Shown: piece after piece, positions 1 to 6,428 of the stretch | Layout: each line of letters opens with the position of its first letter | Position numbering within the stretch: the first letter of the stretch is position 1 | Source: Bacteroidota bacterium | Lineage (GTDB): Bacteria; Bacteroidota; Bacteroidia; Chitinophagales; Chitinophagaceae | Assembly: GCA_023411775.1 (NCBI GenBank) | Contig: JAEYOL010000231.1 | Coordinates: 1 to 7,329, forward strand | Direction of reading: 5' to 3' | DNA length: 7,329 nucleotides | Notes under the pieces: generated by a model | Told to the model about the DNA's origin: nothing | Database searches by the model: none | Seen by the model: the letters and a program-made list of their open reading frames with translations, nothing else | Translations under genes and position numbers: made by a program

Positions 1-1401
1 GTGCATGACGCGGTTTTTGAATTATTCTTCAACCTAGACGCTTCCGAGGAGCAGTTGGATTTCCCAACTTATTATGGGTCTGGAAAAAATGGCTGGTTCA
101 ATGATTCATTGGAACCGGTTGACAATATCAATCCTTTGCTGGATGGTATCTTAAAACATGTGCCACCACCAAAAGTGAATGAAGGTCCCCTGCAAATGCA
201 GATCACTTCACTCGACTATTCATCTTTCCTCGGAAGGATAGCCATTGGTAAAGTGAGCCGTGGTACCATCTACGAAAACCAGCCGATTGCATTAATGCAG
301 GCTAATGGCGTGATCAAAAAGATGCGTATAAAAGAGTTGTACGTGTTTGAAGGCATGGGCAAGAAGAAAGTGACTGAAGTTGTGGCCGGTGATCTTTGCG
401 CTGTCGTCGGTATTGAAGATTTTAATATCGGTGATACGATCGCAGATGCTGAAACACCAGAAGCATTACCCGTTATCAGCGTGGATGAGCCAACGATGAA
501 CATGTTGTTCTCCGTGAACAACTCCCCGTTCTTTGGTAAGGATGGAAAGTTTGTGACCAGCCGTCACCTGCGTGACCGCCTGATGAAGGAAACTGAAAAG
601 AACCTGGCCTTGAAAGTAATGGATAGCGAAGATGGCGACAGCCTGGTTGTATATGGTCGTGGCATCCTGCACCTGGGTGTATTGATCGAGACCATGCGTC
701 GTGAAGGATATGAGTTGACCGTAGGACAGCCACAGGTGATAGTGAAAGAGATTGATGGTAAAAAATGCGAGCCATACGAAACCCTGGTGGTTGATGTGCC
801 GCAGGAATTTGCCAGCAAGGTGATCGACTTGGTATCACGTCGTAAAGGCGAGATGCTGATCATGGAAACAAAAGGTGAAATGCAGCACCTGGAATTCGAT
901 ATTCCGTCAAGAGGCCTGATCGGTTTGCGTACGCAAATGCTGACCGCAACAACAGGTGAAGCTGTGATGGCGCATCGCTTCAGCGAATACAAACCCTGGA
1001 AGGGTCCGATCCCCGGTCGCAACAATGGGGTGTTGATCTCAAAAAATACAGATAAAACAACTGGTTATTCGATAGATAAATTACAGGATCGCGGGACTTT
1101 CTTCGTGGATCCGGGCGAAGATGTATATGCCGGCCAGATCATCGCGGAAAATATTAAACCCGGCGACCTCGTGGTCAACGCGACCGAAGGAAAAAAACTC
1201 ACCAACCACCGCGCAAGTGGTAGTGATGATGCTACGCGCATTGCACCGAAAACATTGATGACCCTCGAAGAGTGCATGGAATATATCCAGCAGGATGAGT
1301 GCATCGAAGTAACGCCCAATTTCATCCGCATGCGTAAAGTAATTTTGGATGAAAACGAGAGGCAGAAGCAGAGTAAGAAGATGAGTGCGGAAGCGGTGTA
1401 A
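1..1401 (+). CDS. typA: Ribosome-associated translational GTPase TypA/BipA, C-terminal part (5' truncated by window edge)
   Basis: TypA/BipA is an EF-G-like GTPase that binds the ribosome and helps 50S assembly and growth under stress or cold. The visible 466 residues start just after the GTPase core. The GTG at base 1 is an internal valine codon, not a start, and roughly 135-140 N-terminal residues with the P-loop and switch motifs lie upstream; the usual family length is near 600. Visible parts are the end of the G domain with YGSGKNG (residues 25-31), an EF-Tu domain II-like barrel (about 60-150), an EF-G III-like domain (about 160-248) with GKFVTSR, GRGILHL and ETMRREGYEL, an EF-G V-like domain (about 255-335) with IPSRGLIGLR, and the TypA-specific C-terminal domain (about 340-455) with NNGVLIS, LQDRG and GKKLTNHRASGSDD. 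All match family landmarks closely. The lysine-rich tail ends at TAA 1399-1401 and a terminator follows. No damage is seen. Confidence 0.97.
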   Translation: MHDAVFELFFNLDASEEQLDFPTYYGSGKNGWFNDSLEPVDNINPLLDGILKHVPPPKVNEGPLQMQITSLDYSSFLGRIAIGKVSRGTIYENQPIALMQANGVIKKMRIKELYVFEGMGKKKVTEVVAGDLCAVVGIEDFNIGDTIADAETPEALPVISVDEPTMNMLFSVNNSPFFGKDGKFVTSRHLRDRLMKETEKNLALKVMDSEDGDSLVVYGRGILHLGVLIETMRREGYELTVGQPQVIVKEIDGKKCEPYETLVVDVPQEFASKVIDLVSRRKGEMLIMETKGEMQHLEFDIPSRGLIGLRTQMLTATTGEAVMAHRFSEYKPWKGPIPGRNNGVLISKNTDKTTGYSIDKLQDRGTFFVDPGEDVYAGQIIAENIKPGDLVVNATEGKKLTNHRASGSDDATRIAPKTLMTLEECMEYIQQDECIEVTPNFIRMRKVILDENERQKQSKKMSAEAV

Positions 1402-1407
1402 GCAATG

Positions 1408-1449
1408 AAGCTGCGAGCTGTGAGCGATGAGCTTCGAGCGTTGAGAATT
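1408..1449 (+). repeat. Short tandem 7-bp repeat, consensus GAGCNNN
   Basis: Six bases after the TypA stop codon there is a clear 7-base periodicity. The units are AAGCTGC, GAGCTGT, GAGCGAT, GAGCTTC and GAGCGTT, followed by a decayed GAGAATT. The first four bases are conserved and the last three vary. The run lies between the stop codon and the intrinsic terminator, so it would be transcribed in the 3' untranslated region. Its function is unknown. I remember similar heptad runs beside genes in some Bacteroidota genomes, but cannot confirm that here. Confidence 0.6.
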
Positions 1450-1465
1450 TCGATTGATAATATTT

Positions 1466-1491
1466 AAGCGTTCTATTTGGGCGCTTTTTTT
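1466..1491 (+). terminator. Intrinsic terminator downstream of typA
   Basis: AAGCGTTC (1466-1473) pairs with GGGCGCTT (1479-1486) over 8 base pairs, two of them G-T wobbles, around the loop TATTT. The T-tract runs from 1485 to 1491. The hairpin lies about 65 bases after the TypA stop codon on the same strand, so it most likely ends the typA transcript. Confidence 0.75.
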
Positions 1492-1787
1492 ATGCAGTTC
1501 CGATATTCGTTGTGTATATGGTTGTGTGATTGGAGTTAATTATTGATATCGAAATTCCTCTTTACCTAATTGCCGCACAAAACGTCCCGATGGAACGCGG
1601 GGTGTCCCAAATTTTAAAATTCTGATGTCTCCTCTGTGAGCAAGTTAGCAGAAAAGGGCACGATGATTTTTATCTTATTATGCCGAAAGAAGGAAGATTT
1701 GTATATTACTCTTCAATCTACAAATAAATAGCAGGTACGTCCACATAAAAAGTAAGTTTTCGCCTGCTAGCAATAAAAGACACCTAC
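1492..1787. other. AT-rich intergenic stretch with no recognisable gene
   Basis: I see no convincing coding region on either strand here. A 12-bp AT palindrome (AATTTTAAAATT) lies at 1610-1621. A 7-bp inverted repeat, TAGCAGG (1729-1735) and CCTGCTA (1763-1769), flanks a 27-base spacer just ahead of the next gene. No clean TAnnTTTG promoter with a properly spaced TTTG box was found; the closest is TAAGTTTT at 1753-1760, without an upstream partner. The stretch presumably contains the promoter of the 1788-3953 group. Confidence 0.5.
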
Positions 1788-2510
1788 ATGGCTGCCAGTA
1801 AAAGAATGTGTATTTTTTTGTTTCTTTTAGTAACAAAATTTGGATTTGCACAAGTGCTCTCACAACCATATGATTATCCCATCAAGCCGGGGTCAGAAAG
1901 CTGGCAGGCACTAAAAACCCATAAAGAAATGGTGCAGGTATGTCAGGTACCGGAAGAGATTTTGCAGCAACTTACAACACCGGCTTTATTGGAAACCTGT
2001 CTTTCCTATCCTTTGCTATTGGATATGTTTGCTTTTGATGATTTAAAGAAAGGGTTTGAGCAAACCCCTGGGGTTTAATGGTTATCAGTCATTTGGTTAA
2101 AAAACCAGACTTTGCTGATGTTCTGATTAAATATTACAAAAGCATTGACGTTGCCGGTGTTGATACTATGTCAATTTCTTCTATACGAGGTAAATTCTTA
2201 GTAAAATTGGAGCACTATTGAATTGTTTTTCTGAACAGACCATTTTATTAGTCAAATAAGGACCATCAACGACAAAGTGCTGCTCACATTGCTGATGGAT
2301 AGACTAATCGTAAAAAATAGTTTATCAAACATATATGGATTAGTGGGAAAAACGACATTGGTTTATGCCATAGTCAGTATCGTGAATGCATTAGCTCCAG
2401 ATGAATTATTGAAAAATGATAAACTTAATAAATATAAATCACAACTGCATTTAACAGCTATACCTGATATAAAGGATGTTATTTTGTTGACAGAAACGCT
2501 TATACCATGA
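1788..2510 (+). pseudogene. Frameshifted remnant of an exported Bacteroidota hypothetical protein
   Basis: The first reading frame gives 96 residues: a signal peptide (about 1-22, ending GFAQ), then PIKPGSESWQALKTHKEM, VCQVPEEIL and CLSYPLLLDMFAFDDLKKGF, before a stop at 2076-2078. Similarity to the remembered family continues in other frames: FNGYQSFG in frame 1 (2074-2097), KKPDFADVLIKYYKSID in frame 2 (from 2099, stop 2219-2221), FSEQTILLVK in frame 1 (2218-2256), and from 2256 in frame 3 KVLLTLLMDR, NIYGLVGKTT and onward to TGA 2508-2510. The pieces follow the same order as a secreted hypothetical family I remember from Bacteroidota (PKPGTEEW..FKSHKEM..ACQIPE..., FNGL.EL..., YKS.., YGL.GL). 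An intact copy would have about 240 residues. Four frame changes make a functional product unlikely. The final TGA overlaps the ATG of the next gene (ATGA), a relic of operon packing. Its function is unknown. Sequencing error could explain one shift but hardly all four. Confidence 0.75.
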
Positions 2511-3181
2511 AAACATTTTTTGCAACGAAAAAATTTTTGAGCCCGGCCATCCTGCTCTTCGCCTTATGGGCAGTATTTGCCTGCAACAAGCCTGATAGCG
2601 AAACTTCCGATGGCAAATGCGCCGAAAGCCCGCTGGCGGAGCTTTCCTGGCTGAAAAATTTAACAGACAATAACGGTTCTTACACAATTTATGAGAACGC
2701 ATTTGTTTATTCTTATGTTTTCAAAGGCCGGCAGGTGATCTATTTGTGGAACAGTGCATCGTCCGACTCCCGGGAAGTGGTGTTTAATTGTGATGGCACT
2801 GAACTGATCCCGTTTAATTCGCCGGATGAGGCCTGGGATGAGTTTGAAAATAAAAGAACGGACGAGGTTTTACTCTGGCAAAAAACACCTGACCCCGCTG
2901 CCAGTATATGCGGCGTAAAAAACCCGTTGACTGGTTTACCCTGGCTAAGAAATTTAATTAACGGCAATGGTGCTTACAGGTTTCATAGGGGCGCACTGAT
3001 CTACTCTTATCACTTTAAAGGTGAACAAGTGATCTATGTATGGAACAGGGCTGCATCTTACTCGCCGGAAGTTGTGTTTAATTGTGACGGCGCAGAGCTT
3101 ATTCCATATCCATCGTGGCCGGAATTAGAAGAGTTTAAAAATGAAAGAACAGATGAAATTTTATTATGGGAAAAAGAATAA
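2507..3181 (+). CDS. Lipoprotein with two tandem copies of a small domain of unknown function
   Basis: The 224-residue product is an exported lipoprotein. A basic N-terminus (MKTFFATKKF) and a hydrophobic stretch (about 11-24) lead to the lipobox AVFAC, with Cys26 as the probable lipid-modified residue. The mature part is two copies of one domain, about residues 38-126 and 135-223, joined by a short TPDPAAS linker. Each copy runs C-x(4)-PL-x(2)-L-x-WL-x-NL, then YSY-x-FKG-x-QVIY-x-WN, then EVVFNCDG-x-ELIP, and ends RTDE-[VI]-LLW. Counted by eye, about 50 of 86 aligned positions are identical. The domain resembles a recurring Bacteroidota family of small lipoproteins (NPL..LPWLK..., CEG, LIW ending) that I remember without a function; those are usually single-domain. 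The ATG overlaps the stop of the broken upstream gene by 4 bases, and the next gene follows after 6 bases, so all three were probably one transcript. This is the only undamaged member of the group. No catalytic motif is apparent. Confidence 0.88.
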   Translation: MKTFFATKKFLSPAILLFALWAVFACNKPDSETSDGKCAESPLAELSWLKNLTDNNGSYTIYENAFVYSYVFKGRQVIYLWNSASSDSREVVFNCDGTELIPFNSPDEAWDEFENKRTDEVLLWQKTPDPAASICGVKNPLTGLPWLRNLINGNGAYRFHRGALIYSYHFKGEQVIYVWNRAASYSPEVVFNCDGAELIPYPSWPELEEFKNERTDEILLWEKE

Positions 3182-3187
3182 AGAACT

Positions 3188-3953
3188 ATGAAGAAGTTAT
3201 TTATCACCTGGCTAATCTGGCTACCTTTTTCTAATGCAGCCGCTCAATTTACCATCTATACTCCAAATGGTTCTACTGTTCCCAATGTCACAATAAACCC
3301 AGAAATGACACCTGCGGGGATTGCAGCGGCCAACGACTACGTTGATATTACATATCCTAATGCTACTAGGTTAGCGGATGCTTCTAACACCTATAATTGC
3401 CATGCTTACTCATTTTATTTGACTGAGGGTGGCAATACCAATGCTTGGATAAACGCTTTTTTACCAACCATTTATTGGGATGACGAAAGTTATACTGAAG
3501 TAGTTGAACCACGGTATTATTCAAAAGTGACCTATGCCGATGAGGGTCACTCAGCAATAGCAACAGGTACAGCTGACGAGTTCATCTCAAAATGGGGTAC
3601 TCTCCCTTTAATGAGACACCATAAAGATTATGTTCCTGAAGAATACCTTCCCTCAGATTTCAAGTACTACAATCGGAATTTTTCCATTTCCGGCCCGAAT
3701 GCCATTTGTGCTACTGTTTCTGATCCGTATATTATTCCCGCGCTGCCTCCGGGCACGAGCTGATATTACCAAGAGGAAAGATGTAAAGGAACTGTGGATA
3801 ACAGACCGGTTGGGTAATGTCCGTTTTAAACAGAAATATAATGCCGGTCAAAAAAATGTCAGTATTAACATTTCTTCACTACCACCCGGCATTTATGCAG
3901 TGGTAGCTTCCCATGGTAAAAGCCAGGTTTCAGAGAAATTCATTAAGGAGTAA
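3188..3953 (+). pseudogene. Internally deleted secreted protein: Cys/His N-terminal domain separated by frame from its T9SS sorting tail
   Basis: The first frame (3188-3763) encodes 191 residues. A signal peptide (about 1-19, NAAA before Gln20) is followed by a domain with YNCHAY (Cys71), EGHSAI (His121), ISKWG and LMRHH (His144/145), a Cys/His layout suggestive of a papain-like or NlpC/P60-like cysteine hydrolase. It then reads ISGPNAIC and LPPGTS, which normally opens an Ig/PKD-like module, and stops at once (TGA 3761-3763). In frame 3, directly across that point, 3759-3953 encodes ADITKRKDVKELWITDRLGN, SINISSLPPGIYAVV and VSEKFIKE, a typical T9SS type A C-terminal sorting domain lacking its YPNPA beginning. 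The simplest reading is one gene that lost its Ig-like middle, with a frame change at about 3757-3763. The N-terminal piece could still be made and exported to the periplasm, but without its sorting signal. Its substrate is unknown. It follows the lipoprotein gene by 6 bases. Confidence 0.75.
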
Positions 3954-3976
3954 CAAAAATTGAATTCCAATGACTG

Positions 3977-3996
3977 GGAACGCATATAGGCATTCC
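3977..3996 (-). terminator. Possible hairpin terminator between convergent genes
   Basis: On the minus strand GGAATGC and GCGTTCC form a 7-bp stem with one T-G wobble around a 6-base loop, about 10 bases past the stop of the glycine-rich protein gene. No T-run follows immediately; the nearest, TTTTT, is roughly 15 bases further on. On the plus strand the same hairpin has a C-A mismatch. It may end the minus-strand transcript, but this is weak. Confidence 0.3.
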
Positions 3997-4004
3997 GGGT
4001 GATG

Positions 4005-5918
4005 CTACCTGTGAATCGAAAGTTTCCTTGTGACATCCCCCGCTTTAATTACATAGACGCCAGCTGGTAATTCAGGCAGGTCTATTTCATGAGCTGTTTG
4101 CCTCCGGTCAATAATCCGCTTCCACAATAATTTTCCTGACAGATCAAATAAATCTATTTCGTTTGTGGCGAGCGGCCCGGTAATGATAATTTTCCGGTTG
4201 GCCGGATTGGGATAGATCCGTACACGTTCCTGGATGGAGGGAATGTATATCTTTTGCACCGGCGAATAATTTACCTCGCCGTTTATGTCTGTCATCTTTA
4301 AGCGATAATAATTCATCCCAGGCACGGGACCGGGATCCGATGCATCATAAACTGTTTTCGACGCGATGGCAGGTTGTGCATGAATGGCTGTCCATGCCCG
4401 GCCGTCATTCGATCTTTCAACAACAAATCCATGCGCTGTTTCAGGTTGCGCGATCTGCCAGCGCAGCACAGCGGCCTCGTTTTTATATACCGCCGTGAAT
4501 GAAATTAGTTCTACCGGTAATAACAAACCACAATAAGCGTTTTCCAGTATCAATGATTCGGTATAGGTATAATCGGAAAAGATCAATCCTGTTAATCCAT
4601 TTCCCGCCGCCACGATCGCATTGCAACCGGCGTTACGCCCTATCTCTTGTCCCATGGCACCGCCGGTCACTGTATGTGAGATAGCCGGGGTGCTTCCCGA
4701 AAAATAAATAGCTCCCCCACTTCCGCCGCCACCTGCACCATAACAGCGGTTGGTATTGCCCTGGTCGTTTTCCAACCCACCGGCTCCGCCATTGGCTTCA
4801 ACTTCCACCGGGCCAGTATAATTATCGACATCTAAAATGATGGTGCCGCCCGCACCGCCCCCGGATGCTCCGTCAGATTCGGCGCGGCAACCTGCCTGTC
4901 CATTGGCGCTAATCTTAAATCCGTTGCCAACAATATTACCGGCTTCAATAAATATGATACCGCCACCGTGGCCACCGCCGTACTGGTTTAAAAATGTAAA
5001 ATTGGAATGCCCCGCACCGCCGCCACCACCGGGAAATATTTTCAAACCCCCATAGTTGCTTAACGCTTTGCCAGCCCTGCCGGGATTCGTAGCGGTACAG
5101 CCGGCCGAACTCGAGTTGCCACCGCCAATACCACCCGCAGTCAGGTTAGCACCACCGCCTGCTCCATTATTATGGTTATTACCACCGCCACCTCCATTTG
5201 CCGGAGCGCCCTTGCCGCCACTTATGGCAGCAGCCAGATCCGCCACCCCTTCGCCCTTAAAAGCTCCATTTTGAGGACTGAGGTTGTTCGCATTGTAGGC
5301 GAAGGCATTGGCCGCCGGTGGAAAAATATTACCACAGTCGCCTGAACTCAGCCTGTATTCTCCACCCCTGAACCCGGTTGAATCGGCATAGATAGGGGCA
5401 TTCAAAATCAGGTCCTGTTCTACACTGATGGCCAGGATACCGCCTGTACCTGTCGAGTTGTTCCAGGAAGCTGCCTTCAAAGTATCGGTAACGGTAGCAG
5501 ATAAATATTGCGGTATTTTCACCAGCTGAACTTTTTCAGTAGTTGTGTACTCGTTTAGCAACATAAAAATCAAGAACACAGAATCTCCTACCACGGTACA
5601 AACCCGGCCAATTTCATAGTTACCCGCATTGTTAAGGCTGGTTGTATCTCCGAAAGCCGATGATGCTGCGCTCGTATTAATGTCGGCGCCTTTCATTTGC
5701 ACCAGCATCACCATATCATTGTAATTCAGGTTGCTGGGGTTGTCAACACGTATGCAGGCTTTGGCCGGGATCACCTCGTTTACCTTGTAATAGGTGTTTA
5801 CCACCCCGCTGATCGGCGTTTGGGAAAACGAATAGAACGAAAGGCTGCACAGCAGGCACAGCAGCAGAAGAGAATGGTGTAGATTCCCAGGTGTATTGGA
5901 TGTTGGCCGGGGCCTCAT
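4005..5918 (-). CDS. Secreted glycine-rich surface protein with fibronectin-like module and T9SS type A sorting domain
   Basis: The 637-residue product has a signal peptide (about 1-33, core HHSLLLLCLLCSLSFYSF, cleavage near FSQ). A beta-rich N-terminal region (about 35-230) follows. Residues 230-405 are strongly glycine-rich, with runs such as GGGGGNNHNNGAGGG, FPGGGGGAG, YGGGHGGG and GAGGGGSGGAIYFSG, alternating with short beta segments (GGIIFIEAG, GGTIILDVD) that suggest a repetitive beta-solenoid or adhesin-like fold. A fibronectin type III-like module spans about 467-560 (LPVELISFTA, VLRW, GFVVERSNDG, YYRLKMTDING). The end (about 567-637) is a T9SS type A sorting domain: RIYPNPANRKIIIT, LFDLSGKLLW, LPAGVYVIKAG. 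The tail should direct export through the outer membrane and cleavage or anchoring there. No catalytic residues were recognised, so binding or a structural surface role is inferred. The ATG at 5918 is the only suitable start before the signal peptide. A weak -7-like TTTATTTG lies about 14 bases upstream. The gene is intact and more GC-rich than the 1500-2500 region. Confidence 0.9.
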   Translation of the reverse strand: MRPRPTSNTPGNLHHSLLLLCLLCSLSFYSFSQTPISGVVNTYYKVNEVIPAKACIRVDNPSNLNYNDMVMLVQMKGADINTSAASSAFGDTTSLNNAGNYEIGRVCTVVGDSVFLIFMLLNEYTTTEKVQLVKIPQYLSATVTDTLKAASWNNSTGTGGILAISVEQDLILNAPIYADSTGFRGGEYRLSSGDCGNIFPPAANAFAYNANNLSPQNGAFKGEGVADLAAAISGGKGAPANGGGGGNNHNNGAGGGANLTAGGIGGGNSSSAGCTATNPGRAGKALSNYGGLKIFPGGGGGAGHSNFTFLNQYGGGHGGGIIFIEAGNIVGNGFKISANGQAGCRAESDGASGGGAGGTIILDVDNYTGPVEVEANGGAGGLENDQGNTNRCYGAGGGGSGGAIYFSGSTPAISHTVTGGAMGQEIGRNAGCNAIVAAGNGLTGLIFSDYTYTESLILENAYCGLLLPVELISFTAVYKNEAAVLRWQIAQPETAHGFVVERSNDGRAWTAIHAQPAIASKTVYDASDPGPVPGMNYYRLKMTDINGEVNYSPVQKIYIPSIQERVRIYPNPANRKIIITGPLATNEIDLFDLSGKLLWKRIIDRRQTAHEIDLPELPAGVYVIKAGDVTRKLSIHR

Positions 5919-6063
5919 ATACAGAAAAATACAAATAAATATTAAAATTTAAGAGAAAACCCCTACTGATTTTTCTGAGGTTTCAGGGCGCGAAATGGCT
6001 AATTATTGCACTGAAAGTCAACCGATGACCGAATTGCAAGAGCTAAAACAATTATATTGTTAG

Positions 6064-6071
6064 TAGCTTTG
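6064..6071 (+). promoter_or_regulatory. Bacteroidota -7 promoter element for the CxxC membrane protein gene
   Basis: TAGCTTTG matches the Bacteroidota -7 consensus TAnnTTTG at all six defined positions and lies 18 bases before the ATG at 6090. That would give a short leader, common in this phylum. No TTTG or TTG box lies at the usual spacing; the nearest TTG is at 6034-6036, 27 bases upstream. The 171-base gap (5919-6089) between the divergent genes is otherwise AT-rich and shows no further gene. Confidence 0.45.
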
Positions 6072-6089
6072 TAGCAAATTCCATCCGAG

Positions 6090-6317
6090 ATGTGTAAGCG
6101 AATCCTGGTGTATACCCTGTTTTCTTTTATCCTGTTTTTTGCTGCGTTGCCGGCAGCGGAGGCCCAATGTTCGATGTGTACCAAAACTGCACAACAATTG
6201 GGTGAAGGACCTGCCAAAGGATTGAACGGTGCCATCGCTTATCTTGCTTTCATTCCGCTGGCGCTGATCGGTACAATTGGTTACCGGTGGTGGAAAAGTA
6301 ATCGCGACACCTGGTAA
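6090..6317 (+). CDS. Small exported CxxC membrane protein of a Bacteroidota family
   Basis: The 75-residue protein begins with a hydrophobic export signal (about 7-25, LPAAEA). The mature N-terminus QCSMC carries a CxxC pair (Cys27, Cys30). A middle section follows (TKTAQQLGEGPAKGLNGAIA), then one transmembrane helix (about 47-65, AYLAFIPLALIGTIGY) and a short basic tail (RWWKSNRDTW). The layout matches a small Bacteroidota family with C-[AS]-M-C, GLN.GI.YL and IPY-like..GTIGY signatures that I remember as uncharacterised. If the signal is cleaved, the CxxC would face the periplasm, where it could bind a metal or take part in thiol redox; that is inference. ATG 6090 fits both the signal peptide and the upstream -7 element. 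The next gene lies downstream in the same reading frame, separated by a single TAA. Confidence 0.8.
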   Translation: MCKRILVYTLFSFILFFAALPAAEAQCSMCTKTAQQLGEGPAKGLNGAIAYLAFIPLALIGTIGYRWWKSNRDTW

Positions 6318-6370
6318 ACTACTCATAAAAAAGACCATCCACTACCGTTTTTCGCAGACTACACAAAGCT

Positions 6371-6402
6371 TTTGCAGCACTTACAGGAATCGACTAATTT
6401 TA
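6371..6402 (+). promoter_or_regulatory. Candidate Bacteroidota promoter for the propeller sensor gene
   Basis: A TTTG box at 6371-6374 is followed, after 20 bases, by TAATTTTA at 6395-6402, which matches the TAnnTTTG consensus at five of six defined positions. The spacing suits the Bacteroidota -33/-7 arrangement. Transcription would start near 6408, about 20 bases before TTG 6429, which supports that codon over the other in-frame TTG at 6372. Confidence 0.4.
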
Positions 6403-6428
6403 TAGAAGGCACTAAAGCCGCTGCTGTT

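Noticed and set aside
1..3. GTG at the first base as a start codon for a 466-residue protein
   Set aside because: TypA homology begins mid-protein here; the GTPase domain must lie upstream, so the GTG is an internal valine codon.
476..1025. Long antisense open frames (476-838 and 564-1025, minus strand) inside typA
   Set aside because: They lie opposite a strongly conserved TypA frame, their products show no recognisable motif, and composition explains them.
1678..1869. Minus-strand 63-residue open frame ahead of the cassette
   Set aside because: The product is a hydrophobic low-complexity peptide overlapping the start and signal peptide of the plus-strand gene; no promoter or family likeness was seen.
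2277..2510. A separate 77-residue gene starting at ATG 2277
   Set aside because: Family-like sequence continues in the same frame upstream of that ATG, to about 2256, and joins the broken gene at 1788, so it is better explained as the 3' end of the pseudogene.
1500..3953. Insertion sequence or mobile element as the cause of the gene breakage
   Set aside because: No transposase fragment, long terminal inverted repeats or target-site duplications were seen; small indels and one internal deletion are enough.
4837..5274. Two plus-strand proline-rich open frames (4837-5055 and 5056-5274)
   Set aside because: They are the reverse complement of the glycine-rich block: glycine codons GGN read as proline CCN on the other strand.
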